DNA from: CALDCK01 sp050618055
GTDB taxonomy: Bacteria; Myxococcota_A; UBA9160; SMWR01
Assembly (NCBI GenBank): GCA_050618055.1
Contig: JBNLVK010000291.1
Location: 12,851 to 76,850, forward strand
DNA: 64,000 nucleotides
Direction: 5' to 3'
The translations under genes and the position numbers were made by a program. Of this stretch, positions 27,802-35,584 are shown in pieces. The notes under the pieces are model-generated. The model made no database searches. It was not told where the DNA came from and saw only the letters and a list, made by a program, of their open reading frames with translations. Positions within the stretch are counted from its first letter, which is position 1, and each line of letters starts with the position of its first letter.

Positions 27802-28638
27802 CTAGCGCAGCCGGCGCACGCCGACGCGCATCTGGTGCACGCCCTCCGGATCGACCCCTCGCCGCGCCGGCTCCTCGTTGGCCAGGATCTGCTCGAAGGA
27901 GGCCCGGAACGCCGCCTCCATGGCCGTTTCCAGCGTCGCGCCCTCGGGCAGCCGGGGCCGCCGGGCGCGCACCGGCGCCGGGTGGGCCCCGGTGAGACGC
28001 TCGATGCCGCGCTCGAACTTGCTGCGCGTCGAGACGCGCAGGCGCACCGACTGCTGGAGCTCGGCCGCGAGCTGGTAGATGCGGTACGGATCGCCGTGCA
28101 CCAGCTCGAGCTCCAGCTCGCAGATGGGCAGGTTGCCCCGCGGCGTGCGGATCTCGCCCACGTCCAGGTCGAAGAGCAGCTCGGTGTCCTCGATCCGCAG
28201 CCGCCGCTCGGTGCGCTGGAAGTCGGTCTCGAGCACCGGGCCGAAGCCCGGCGCGGCGACGGCCTGGGCGACCAGCAGGCGCAGGTCCGACTCGGGGATC
28301 TTCGACGCGTCGGGCGCGGCCGACGGAACGCCCGCCTCGATCTCGGTGCGCTCGAGCAGTCCGCCGCCGCCGGCGGCCGGCAGCTTGACCGTCTGCACGA
28401 AGCGCCTTCCGACCCGTCGCACGCGCAGGGTCACGCCGCGCTGCATGAGGTCGAAGCCGGGCGTGTCGAAGTAGACGCTGTACAGGCGACGCGTGCGCGC
28501 CGGCGTCACCGCGCAGCTCGACACACGTCGGTGTCGGCGGAGCTGGGTCAGGTCCGCGGGCTCGGCGAGCAGCTTCAGCTCGACCTCGCGCGGGGGATCG
28601 GGGGGCGCCGTGGACGCCTGGGGAGGATCGACGCTCAC
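27802..28638 (-). CDS. CYTH domain, 5' part of an amber-interrupted CYTH-CHAD gene
   Basis: A 278-residue CYTH (triphosphate tunnel) protein with EVELK (ExExK) at the start, RLYSVYFDTPGFDLMQRGVTL, and FDLDVGEIRTPRGNLPICELELEL supplying tunnel acidic residues. Members hydrolyse inorganic triphosphate or similar. It ends in VHQMRVGVRRLR, which is the first helix of a CHAD domain, immediately followed by TAG and then the rest of the CHAD sequence in frame. The usual residue after RRLR is often Ser or Ala; TCG to TAG is a single change. A GTG start follows a TAGACT hexamer by 6 nt. Confidence 0.85.
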   Translation of the reverse strand: MSVDPPQASTAPPDPPREVELKLLAEPADLTQLRRHRRVSSCAVTPARTRRLYSVYFDTPGFDLMQRGVTLRVRRVGRRFVQTVKLPAAGGGGLLERTEIEAGVPSAAPDASKIPESDLRLLVAQAVAAPGFGPVLETDFQRTERRLRIEDTELLFDLDVGEIRTPRGNLPICELELELVHGDPYRIYQLAAELQQSVRLRVSTRSKFERGIERLTGAHPAPVRARRPRLPEGATLETAMEAAFRASFEQILANEEPARRGVDPEGVHQMRVGVRRLR

Positions 28639-28644
28639 CCTCCG

Positions 28645-28650
28645 AGTCTA
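28645..28650 (-). promoter_or_regulatory. -10 hexamer of a probable leaderless promoter
   Basis: TAGACT on the minus strand, 6 nt (CGGAGG) before the GTG of the CYTH gene. The intervening CGGAGG looks like a ribosome site but would lie upstream of the expected transcript start. Confidence 0.35.
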
Positions 28651-28670
28651 GCCGACGGGGCGTGGGCGTC

Positions 28671-29192
28671 TCAGCGCGCCGCCAGCTCCTTCGGGGTCAC
28701 GAAGCGCACGAGCCGGCCCGAGCCGGGTCCGACGTCGCGCCAGCGCTCGGCGGGGAAGCGCAGGTGGACGAGTCCGGCCGTCGGGAGCTTGTGCCGCAGC
28801 CGGTCGTAGGCGTCGCGATCGCCCTCGCCGGCGAGGTCCAGGGCGAAGGCCTGGAGGCCCGGGTTGTGCCCCACCATCAGCACCGCGTCGAGCGCGTCGT
28901 CGAGCCCGGCCAGGGCCTCGAACAGCTGCGACGTCGACGCCAGGTAGAGGTCGTTCTCGATGCGCAGCGGCGGCGTGGGCGTGAGGTGTGCCAGGACGCG
29001 CTCGAGGGTGTCGACGGCGCGCCGCGCCGACGAGCAGAGCGCCAGCCGCGGCGGCGGCGAGCCCCGCCCCAGCTCCGGGCCGACGGCGGCACAGGCGCGC
29101 TCCCCGCGCGGCGCCAGCGGGCGGTCGTGATCGTCCTGGCGGTCGTCGCCCCAGTCGCTCTTCGCGTGGCGCAGCAGGTAGAGGTCGCGCAT
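28671..29192 (-). CDS. SixA-like phosphohistidine phosphatase
   Basis: A 173-residue histidine phosphatase: LYLLRHAKSDWGD with the catalytic His9, CSSARRAVDTLE, and VLMVGHNPGLQ with the second histidine. Length and the RHAKS motif match SixA, which dephosphorylates HPr-like or ArcB phosphohistidine. It is the first of the polyphosphate-related minus-strand series and is a paralogue of the N-terminal domain fused to Ppx at 23.3-24.7 kb. The ATG has a TATCAT hexamer 6 nt upstream and no Shine-Dalgarno. Confidence 0.85.
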   Translation of the reverse strand: MRDLYLLRHAKSDWGDDRQDDHDRPLAPRGERACAAVGPELGRGSPPPRLALCSSARRAVDTLERVLAHLTPTPPLRIENDLYLASTSQLFEALAGLDDALDAVLMVGHNPGLQAFALDLAGEGDRDAYDRLRHKLPTAGLVHLRFPAERWRDVGPGSGRLVRFVTPKELAAR

Positions 29193-29198
29193 CCCGGG

Positions 29199-29204
29199 AT
29201 GATA
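29199..29204 (-). promoter_or_regulatory. -10 hexamer of a probable leaderless promoter
   Basis: TATCAT on the minus strand, 6 nt (CCCGGG) before the ATG of the SixA gene. Confidence 0.4.
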
Positions 29205-29234
29205 CGGATGCGCGACCCTCCTGCGTCGCGGCGG

Positions 29235-29657
29235 CTAGCAGCAGCGCCCGAGCGACTGGGCCGGGGCCGGCGGCTCCGGCGCGGGCTCGCCGAAGGTCTC
29301 CGAGTCGCCGCGGAACTGGTAGAACTCCCACATCAGGCCCTGCGGGTCGTGGGCGTAGACGGTCGTCTTCTTCGCGTAGCAGCAGGTCTCGTCCTCGATC
29401 ACCTGGCTGGCCAGCCCCTGGGGCTCGAGGCGCTCGGCCGAGGCGGCCACCTCGGCCGCGTCCATCTCGAAGCCCACGTGGTTCAGGCGCTCCGGGGCGT
29501 CCGGCGCCTCGAACAGCACCAGCTTGATCGGCGGATCCTCCACCGCGAAGTTGGCGTAGCCGGGCTTGCGCTTGTTGACCGGGGCTCCCAGGAGCCGGCT
29601 GTAGTAGTCGATGGCCTCGTCGAGGTCGCGGACGTTGAGGGCGAGCTGGAACCGCAT
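29235..29657 (-). CDS. arsI: ArsI/CadI-family C-As lyase-like dioxygenase
   Basis: A 140-residue vicinal-oxygen-chelate protein. RFQLALNVRDLDEAIDYYSRL opens the fold; His60 in LNHVGFE and Glu111 in MWEFYQF fit the metal triad, and the adjacent cysteine pair in DETCCYAKK (92-93) is the trivalent organoarsenical site of ArsI. ArsI cleaves the C-As bond of methylarsenite or reduced aromatic arsenicals. An extra CC ends the protein (GRCC). It is 41 nt downstream of arsR, with an AGGAG ribosome site, so it is arsenic-controlled. Confidence 0.88.
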   Translation of the reverse strand: MRFQLALNVRDLDEAIDYYSRLLGAPVNKRKPGYANFAVEDPPIKLVLFEAPDAPERLNHVGFEMDAAEVAASAERLEPQGLASQVIEDETCCYAKKTTVYAHDPQGLMWEFYQFRGDSETFGEPAPEPPAPAQSLGRCC

Positions 29658-29698
29658 GGTGTACTCCTGTCGTTCGGGGTTCGGGGTTTAGGGGGTGA

Positions 29699-30007
29699 TC
29701 AGTCCAGGGGCGGGCCGCAGTCCGCGCCCTGGCAGCAGTTCTCCGTGAGGAAGCCGAGCAGTGCGTTCATGGCCTGGAAGTCGGCCCGGTAGATCAGCGA
29801 GCGGCCCTCGCGGCGGCAGCGCACGACCCCGGCGTTCTTCAGCTCCTTCAGGTGGAAGGACAGCGTGGCGGCCGGAACGCCCAGCTCGCCGGACAGGGCG
29901 CCGGCGGGCAGCCCCTCGCCACCGGCCTGCACGAGCAGGCGGAACACGTCGAGCCGGGTCTCGTGGGCGAGCGCGGCCAGGGCGGAGATCGCATCCTGTT
30001 TTTCCAT
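29699..30007 (-). CDS. arsR: ArsR-family arsenite-sensing repressor
   Basis: A 102-residue winged-helix ArsR protein: ALAHETRLDVFRLLV, recognition region PAATLSFHLKELKNAGVV, wing CRREGRSLIYRAD. It lacks the classical ELCVC metal site in the DNA helix and has instead a C-terminal Cys91-Cys92 and Cys97 (ENCCQGADC), like the Acidithiobacillus-type ArsR that binds As(III) with C-terminal cysteines. It represses its own operon with arsI. Its promoter overlaps the start of the divergent beta-barrel gene. The ATG has no ribosome site and lies 7 nt after the -10, so it is probably leaderless. Confidence 0.9.
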   Translation of the reverse strand: MEKQDAISALAALAHETRLDVFRLLVQAGGEGLPAGALSGELGVPAATLSFHLKELKNAGVVRCRREGRSLIYRADFQAMNALLGFLTENCCQGADCGPPLD

Positions 30008-30014
30008 GATTTGA

Positions 30015-30042
30015 ATACTATGGAAGAATCGAAGTATGTCAA
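30015..30042 (-). promoter_or_regulatory. arsR promoter and inverted repeat
   Basis: Minus strand: perfect -35 TTGACA (30042-30037), 16-bp spacer, -10 TAGTAT (30020-30015), then 7 nt to the ATG. The repeats ATACT (30015-30019) and AGTAT (30033-30037) form an inverted pair 13 bp apart across the promoter, a plausible ArsR operator. Confidence 0.6.
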
Positions 30043-31090
30043 CCCCGGGCGGGGCGGGTGGCTGCTCGCGCTGGGGCTGCTCGTCCTGCTGGCGGCTGCC
30101 GCTCCGGCTCCCGCCCGGGCCCAGGGCGGCCCCCCGCCCGACAATCCGTCCGGGCAGGAGGACGGGTTCCGGGTCGACGACGCCACCCACCTGGAGACCC
30201 TCGACTTCCCCAGCACGCAGCGCCTGCGGGACGCGCTGCGCTTCCAGCTGGACTCGCGCTTCATTCCCGACGCCGGGCTCGGGTCGGGCCACGCCACCGA
30301 GTACCAGCCCGACCTGCGCGGCCGCTTCACCCTGCCGCTCGACGACCGGGCGGTGCTGCGCATCTCGGGTCGCGCCGGCATGACCCACTACTCGTTCCGC
30401 GGCAACCCGGACCCCTTCTTCCGCGAGAACCTCGACCTCTACCGCACCCGCCTGGCCGTCCAGGGCGCGTACCTGCTGAACCCGGACGGCTGGAACCTGT
30501 GGCGCGAAGGCGAGCGCTGGTCGCTGCTGGGTGCGGTGCAGGGCTCGTCCGACTTCCAGAGCGGCGAGTTCGACGAGGGGCTCTCGGTGCTGGGGGCGCT
30601 GTCGATCGGCTACGAGATCCCGGACCGGCTGCGCGTCGCGCTGGGAGTCTCCCTCTCGACCTCGCCCCAGGAAGGCGGCGTCGACCCGTCGCCGGCCGTC
30701 TTCGTGCGCTGGAACGTGACCGATCGGCTCACGCTGCGCTCGCGCGGTCTGGGCGCCCAGGCCGAGTACCGGCTGAGCCCGAAGCTCGAGCTCTTCGTCA
30801 CGGCCACGCGCGCGACCGACAGCTACGCGCTGAAGCCCCGCGACTCGACCTTCCTGGCCTTCGCCACGTCGCCGCCGCCCCGCTTCGACGACCTCTCCCT
30901 GCGCGACCGCAAGCTGCTGACCGGCGTGGGCTTCGAGTACAAGCTCTCGCGGGCGCTGCGCATCAACACCGAGGTGGGCGCCGTGGCCTGGCGCCACGTG
31001 CGCGTGAGCTCCGACGACTTCGGCACGGTGGTCTCGCGCAGCGGCGATCCGGCGGCGTACCTGGAGGTGCGCTTCGAGGTGCGCCCCTGA
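30020..31090 (+). CDS. Predicted outer-membrane beta-barrel protein
   Basis: A 356-residue protein with a signal peptide (hydrophobic LLALGLLVLLAAAAPAP, cleavage near ARAQG) followed by alternating amphipathic strands rich in Tyr, Arg and Asp, and a C-terminus YLEVRFEVRP typical of barrel insertion signals (terminal aromatic/hydrophobic alternation, though not ending in Phe). I cannot assign a family with certainty. Its ATG is only 12 bp from the divergent arsR ATG, and its first codons contain the arsR promoter, so ArsR binding should also affect it. A role in metalloid export is possible but unproven. Confidence 0.7.
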   Translation: MEESKYVNPGRGGWLLALGLLVLLAAAAPAPARAQGGPPPDNPSGQEDGFRVDDATHLETLDFPSTQRLRDALRFQLDSRFIPDAGLGSGHATEYQPDLRGRFTLPLDDRAVLRISGRAGMTHYSFRGNPDPFFRENLDLYRTRLAVQGAYLLNPDGWNLWREGERWSLLGAVQGSSDFQSGEFDEGLSVLGALSIGYEIPDRLRVALGVSLSTSPQEGGVDPSPAVFVRWNVTDRLTLRSRGLGAQAEYRLSPKLELFVTATRATDSYALKPRDSTFLAFATSPPPRFDDLSLRDRKLLTGVGFEYKLSRALRINTEVGAVAWRHVRVSSDDFGTVVSRSGDPAAYLEVRFEVRP

Positions 31091-31102
31091 AGGGCCGGTG
31101 CG

Positions 31103-31918
31103 CTAGCCGTCGACCCAGCCGTCGTCGTCTTCGTAGCCCAGCGCCACCAGCGCGTGACCCGCCTCGCCGGCGAAGAAGGCGCGATCCTCGGCGCTGAAGC
31201 TCTCGCGCCAGGGCACCGGCCGCGCCCCGCGCCGGTCGCCCAGCACGGTCGTCACCTCGGGGCGACGCGCGAGCCGCAGCCAGCGCGCCTCCCACACGCT
31301 CGACAGACGCCGCGGCAGCAGCGGCTCGCGCAGCAGCGGCTCGAGCGCGAGCTCCCGCGCCAGCCGCGCCACCGTGCCCCGCGGATCGCCCACGATCTCG
31401 TGGTAGGCCAGCGTGCGCACGCCCGGCGTGTCGCGCCAGCGCAGCACGTGGTGGGCCCAGAAGGCCGGCCGGCTCATGCCCTCGTGCTTCTGGCGCAGGA
31501 ACTCGGAGACGGGGACGCGCGCCGCCGGGTCGAAGGCGCGCTGGTAGAGGTGGAGCGACGCGAGCACGTCGCGACCGTCGCGGTGGACGTTGTAGACGTC
31601 GGCGTCCGCCAGCAGCTCGCGCACGAACTCCGCGTGGTCGGGCTGCCAGGGCGCGAAGTCGGGCAGGGCGTGGGTCTTCACGATCGGACGCGGCGCGCGC
31701 CCGAGCAGCGCCAGCGCCCGCTCCTGCGAGATCGGGCGCCGCGCGTCGACCAGCCGCTCCAGGTTGAGATACAGCTCGGCCAGCGACTCGCCCACCCGCT
31801 TGGTCGACGCGCAGTCGGCGAACTGGCGCCGCAGCAGGTCGAGGGTCAGGTGGGTGCCCGAGCGGCGATGGGTCGCCAGCACGATGCGCCGTCCAATCGC
31901 CGAGAAGCGGTCCGCCAC
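31103..31918 (-). CDS. Sulfotransferase-family protein
   Basis: A 271-residue P-loop sulfotransferase-like protein. The 5'-PSB loop is IVLATHRRSGTHLTLDLLR, and the 3'-PB region is DVYNVHRDGRDVLASLHLYQR, matching PAPS-binding segments; YEDDDGWVDG ends the protein. It would transfer sulfate from PAPS to an unknown acceptor such as a glycan or lipid. The start is GTG at 31918, chosen because GGGGGGAG precedes it by 4 nt and a TACACT hexamer (31940-31935) lies 16 nt upstream. It converges on the beta-barrel gene with 12 nt between stops. Confidence 0.8.
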   Translation of the reverse strand: MADRFSAIGRRIVLATHRRSGTHLTLDLLRRQFADCASTKRVGESLAELYLNLERLVDARRPISQERALALLGRAPRPIVKTHALPDFAPWQPDHAEFVRELLADADVYNVHRDGRDVLASLHLYQRAFDPAARVPVSEFLRQKHEGMSRPAFWAHHVLRWRDTPGVRTLAYHEIVGDPRGTVARLARELALEPLLREPLLPRRLSSVWEARWLRLARRPEVTTVLGDRRGARPVPWRESFSAEDRAFFAGEAGHALVALGYEDDDGWVDG

Positions 31919-31962
31919 GTCTCCCCCCACCCGGAGTGTATCGGCAGGCGGCGCGCGCTTCC

Positions 31963-33162
31963 TCAGTACCCGTAGCGGCGCTGGAGCGCCCGGTTGCGCC
32001 GGGCGATGGCTTCGCTGCGCTCCGCGGGCGTGGTGCGCAGCGCGTCCGGCGGCAGGCGGTCGGGCAGCTCGGCGAGGGGCAGGCGCGTCAGCACCGGACG
32101 CGGCGTCTCGTCGGCGAACAGGAAGCGCACCGCCAGCGTGCCCGTGCCGTGACCCTCCACGTCGATCCAGTTGGGCACGCCCGGGTCGCGGTGGGCCAGC
32201 ACGCCGCGGAACACGCCGTCCGGGTCGAGGCGCGCCTGGCTGCCGTTGAGCGACGTCTGGCGCTGGCCGAACTCGAGCGACTCGAACCAGAAGCTGCACA
32301 GCGCCACGCTCCACATGCGGCAGAGCGGCGGCGTGAACTCGACCAGCACGGCCTCGTCGGGCGCGCACGCGAAGGGTCCCATGCCGTAGGACTGGCCGTG
32401 CAGCCCCGGGCGGTCGACGGCGTCGGAGACGTCGAAGACCAGCAGCGTGTTCTTCTCGAGCGACAGCAGCAGGCGGCTCATCCGGTCCCAGCTGGCCAGG
32501 CCGCGGTCGAGCCAGGTGTGGAGCGTGGCCAGGTGTCGCTCGAAGCGCTCCGGCGTGAGGGCGGGGCGCGGCCAGGTCGCACCCACCCGCTCGATCGAGA
32601 ACGAGGCGGGACGTTCGCGCTCCCAGTCGTCGAAGTACTGGCGCACCAGCACGTGGCTCGCCTCGGCGTCGAGGGCCAGCCAGTTGCGCTCGCGGCGCGG
32701 CCCGCCCAGGTGGACCTCGAAACGCCCGTCGGCGTCGCACACCAGGTCGTCGCCGGAGAGGAACGAGACGGTGCGCCAGGCCGCGTCGCCGCCGCCGAAG
32801 GCCGGGATGTTGCCGTCGCCCATGTGGCCGGTGTTGACCTGGAGCTCCAGGTGGCAGGCCGAGCCGCGTTCTCCCTGCACCACGTACTCGGCGTCGCCGC
32901 GGATGCGCGCCCAGGAGTAGTTGCAGTCCGGGTTGTCGAGACCCCAGCTCATGCCGTTCTCGATCATGCGGCCGAAGACGGGGTAGTCCGGGTCGTCGCA
33001 CTCCAGGCACACGCGCAGTCCGGCGGCCAGGAAGCGGGCGAGGTAGCGCAGGCCGTCGGCGCGGGCGTCGGCGCCGGCGGGCACGCCCTCGGCCTCGAGG
33101 AGCGCGCCCATCGCCTCGATCCTGTGGGCCAGGTCGCGCCAGCGCGGGTCGACCACCGTCAT
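31963..33162 (-). CDS. DUF1214-like protein of unknown function
   Basis: A 399-residue protein with no signal peptide. The central and C-terminal parts (CNYSWARIRGDAEYVVQGERG, LEVN-like QVNTGHMGDG, and LCRMWSVALCSFWFESLE with SLNGSQARLDPDGVFR) match the DUF1214/DUF1254-associated style of proteins that occur beside steroid and lipid genes; their biochemistry is unknown. The ATG at 33162 has TAACAT 8 nt upstream, so the transcript is probably nearly leaderless. It is divergent from the NDH-SelD gene with a 40-bp gap. Confidence 0.6.
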   Translation of the reverse strand: MTVVDPRWRDLAHRIEAMGALLEAEGVPAGADARADGLRYLARFLAAGLRVCLECDDPDYPVFGRMIENGMSWGLDNPDCNYSWARIRGDAEYVVQGERGSACHLELQVNTGHMGDGNIPAFGGGDAAWRTVSFLSGDDLVCDADGRFEVHLGGPRRERNWLALDAEASHVLVRQYFDDWERERPASFSIERVGATWPRPALTPERFERHLATLHTWLDRGLASWDRMSRLLLSLEKNTLLVFDVSDAVDRPGLHGQSYGMGPFACAPDEAVLVEFTPPLCRMWSVALCSFWFESLEFGQRQTSLNGSQARLDPDGVFRGVLAHRDPGVPNWIDVEGHGTGTLAVRFLFADETPRPVLTRLPLAELPDRLPPDALRTTPAERSEAIARRNRALQRRYGY

Positions 33163-33170
33163 GGCGGCGC

Positions 33171-33176
33171 ATGTTA
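33171..33176 (-). promoter_or_regulatory. -10 hexamer of a near-leaderless promoter
   Basis: TAACAT on the minus strand, 8 nt before the ATG at 33162. The divergent gene has TACCGT at 33185-33190, so the two -10 elements are only 8 bp apart on opposite strands. Confidence 0.35.
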
Positions 33177-33202
33177 CCCGCCGGTACCGTGATCCGGCAC
33201 GC

Positions 33203-35416
33203 ATGCACGGTGAAGCCTCGGCGGATCTCGTCCTGGTGGGCGGCGGACACGCCCACGTCCAGGTGGTGCGCCGCTTCATGATGGCGCCGCTCTCGGAGGT
33301 GCGGCTCACCCTCGTGCTCGACCGGCCGGACGCGGTCTACTCGGGCATGGTGCCGGGGCTGGTCGCCGGCGACTACGCGCCCCACGAGCTCGAGATCGAC
33401 GCGGTGCCGCTGGCGCGCCGGGCCGGCGCGCGGGTGATCCTGTCGAAGGCGCTGGGCGTCGACCCGGTGGCGCGCCGCATCCGCCTGGAGGGCCGACCGG
33501 ACGTCGCCTACGACGTGGCGAGCCTCGACGTGGGCTCCACGGTGCGCGGCCTCGACCTGCCCGGCGTCGCCGAGCACGCGCTGGCGACGCGGCCGATCCG
33601 CCAGTTCGTCGACACGCTCGTCGCGCGGCTCGAGGGGCTGCGCGGGATCGCGGAGCCGCGCATCGCGGTGGTGGGCGCCGGGGCCGCCGGCAGCGAGCTG
33701 GCCTTCACGCTCCAGGCGCGCGCGCGCTCCATGGGCCTGGCGCCGCGCATCGTGGTGGTGGGAAGCGATCCGCGGCTGCTGGCCGGACTGGCGCCGCGGG
33801 TCGGGGCGCGGCTGGAGCGCGAGGCGCGACGCCGCGGCATCGAGCTGCGGCTGGCCTCCACCGTGCGCGCGGTCTCGAAGCGGGGCGTGCTGCTGGAGGA
33901 CGGCGAGGAGGACGCCCACCTGGTGGTGTGGGCGACCGGCGCCGCGCCGGTGGCATTGCCCGCCACCGAGGCGCTGCCCACCGACGAGCGCGGCTTCGTG
34001 TCGGTGCGGCCGACGCTCCAGGTGGAGGGCCACGACGACCTGTTCGCCGTGGGCGACTGCGCGTCGCTCGCCTGGGCGCCCTGGGTGGGGAAGGCCGGCG
34101 TCTACGCCGTGCGCGAGGGTCCGGTGCTCGACGCGAACCTGCGCGCCCGCCTGCGCGGAAGGCCCCTGCGAAGCTACCGGCCCCAGCGCGACTTCCTGAC
34201 CCTGCTGAACCTGGGCGGCGGCGAGGCGCTGGGCACGAAGTGGGGCTTCTCCGCCTGCGGTGCGTGGGTCCACCGGCTGAAGGACCGCATCGACCGCGCC
34301 TTCATGCGGCGCTTCCAGGTGCTCGACGCCGACGGCGCGCTGGCGCCCGACTTCCCCACGCCCCAGGCCATGGGCATGGAGGAGATGGCCTGCGGCGGCT
34401 GTGCGGCGAAGGTGGGGCAGAGTCCGCTGGGACGGGCGCTCGCGCGGCTGCCCGAGGCGCCGCCGGATGCGTCGGTGGTGTCGGGGCTGGACCTTCCCGA
34501 CGACGCGGCGGCGCTGGCCCTGCCCGGCGGCGACGTGGTGCTCGCCACCATCGACGCCTTCCGCGCCTTCACCGACGATCCCTGGCTGGTGGGCCGGGCG
34601 GCGGCGGTGAACGCGGTGTCGGACGTGCTGGCGAAGGGCGGCACCGCCCGCCACGCGCTGGCCCTGGTGAACGTGCCCGAGAGCGACGCCGGGCGCGCCG
34701 AGGAGACGCTCTTCCAGGTGCTGTCCGGCGTGCGCGCGGCGCTCGATCCGCTGGGCGTGACGCTGGTGGGCGGTCACACGACCCAGGGCGAGGACCTGTT
34801 CGTGGGGCTCTCGGTGATGGGAACGCCGGACGGCGAAGGCGTGCTGCCGCTGGCCGGTGCGCGTCCCGGCGACGCGCTGCTGCTCAGCAAGCCGCTCGGC
34901 AGCGGCGTGCTGCTGGCCGCCGACATGCAGGGCACCGCGCCGGGTCGCGACGTGGCGGCGCTCCACGCCGAGCTGCTGCGCAGCAACGCGACCGCGGCCC
35001 GCGTGGCGCGCGAGCAGCGGGCGACCGCCTGCACCGACGTCTCCGGCTTCGGCCTGGCCGGCCACCTGTCGGAGCTGCTGCGCGCCGGCGGCGTGGCGGC
35101 GGAGCTCTCGCTCGCGGCGATCCCCGCCTACGCGGGCGTCGTGCCGCTGCTCGAGCGCGGCGTGCGCAGCACCTACCACGAGCAGAACGCCGCGGGCCGG
35201 CGCGGCATCGGGGTGGCGCGCGAGCTGGCCGGCGATCCGCGCCTCGAGCTGCTCTTCGACCCCCAGACCTGCGGCGGGCTGCTGATGACGGTGGACGCGG
35301 CGCGGGTCGAGGCCGCCGTCGACGCGCTGCGCGCCGGCGGCGACGTCGCCGCGGAACGGATCGGCCGGGTGACGCCGGCGCGCGCCGACGGTGCGCTCCT
35401 CCAGGTCGGCGCCTGA
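33203..35416 (+). CDS. selD: NDH-like flavoprotein fused to selenophosphate synthase
   Basis: A 737-residue fusion. Residues 1-385 are a pyridine-nucleotide-disulfide-type flavoprotein (LVLVGGGHAHVQVV, VVGAGAAGSELAF, FAVGDCAS). From about 390 it is SelD: CGGCAAKVG (Cys397, Cys400, Lys403; Cys in place of selenocysteine), LATIDAFRAFTDDPW, NAVSDVLAKGG, GGHTTQGEDL and TCGGLLM. SelD makes selenophosphate from selenide and ATP; the flavoprotein half may deliver or reduce selenium. This fusion is known from cyanobacteria and others. I placed the start at ATG 33203, since TACCGT (33185-33190) would lie inside the longer version beginning at 33161. Confidence 0.9.
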   Translation: MHGEASADLVLVGGGHAHVQVVRRFMMAPLSEVRLTLVLDRPDAVYSGMVPGLVAGDYAPHELEIDAVPLARRAGARVILSKALGVDPVARRIRLEGRPDVAYDVASLDVGSTVRGLDLPGVAEHALATRPIRQFVDTLVARLEGLRGIAEPRIAVVGAGAAGSELAFTLQARARSMGLAPRIVVVGSDPRLLAGLAPRVGARLEREARRRGIELRLASTVRAVSKRGVLLEDGEEDAHLVVWATGAAPVALPATEALPTDERGFVSVRPTLQVEGHDDLFAVGDCASLAWAPWVGKAGVYAVREGPVLDANLRARLRGRPLRSYRPQRDFLTLLNLGGGEALGTKWGFSACGAWVHRLKDRIDRAFMRRFQVLDADGALAPDFPTPQAMGMEEMACGGCAAKVGQSPLGRALARLPEAPPDASVVSGLDLPDDAAALALPGGDVVLATIDAFRAFTDDPWLVGRAAAVNAVSDVLAKGGTARHALALVNVPESDAGRAEETLFQVLSGVRAALDPLGVTLVGGHTTQGEDLFVGLSVMGTPDGEGVLPLAGARPGDALLLSKPLGSGVLLAADMQGTAPGRDVAALHAELLRSNATAARVAREQRATACTDVSGFGLAGHLSELLRAGGVAAELSLAAIPAYAGVVPLLERGVRSTYHEQNAAGRRGIGVARELAGDPRLELLFDPQTCGGLLMTVDAARVEAAVDALRAGGDVAAERIGRVTPARADGALLQVGA

Positions 35417-35454
35417 GCCGGCGGGAGCGGGCGCGGCGCCCTGGAGGCGTGCGC

Positions 35455-35483
35455 TTGACAACCCCGCGGGTTGTGAATACACA
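35455..35483 (+). promoter_or_regulatory. Promoter with palindromic spacer before the inositol synthase gene
   Basis: TTGACA (35455-35460), 17-bp spacer, TACACA (35478-35483): a strong -35 with a fair -10. The spacer is occupied by ACAACCC-CGC-GGGTTGT (35458-35474), a perfect 7-bp inverted repeat overlapping the -35, a likely repressor site. The leader to the TTG start is about 95 nt. I see no other gene in this 168-bp gap. Confidence 0.6.
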
Positions 35484-35584
35484 AGCCCCCGGCTTCCGTG
35501 GCTCCTGGTGTTGGGGGTCTGCTGGGTTTCGCCCACGCATGCGGCTGGCGCTTCGAGGGGCGTACGAACGACTAGGCGGAGACG

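Noticed and set aside
29672..29693. Telomere-like repeat GTTCGGG GTTCGGG GTTTAGGG between arsI and arsR
   Set aside because: Only three short, degenerate units in a 41-nt spacer; more likely chance in GC-rich DNA than a functional repeat.
34391..34411. Selenocysteine codon in SelD
   Set aside because: The catalytic position is TGC/TGT (Cys); no in-frame TGA occurs there.
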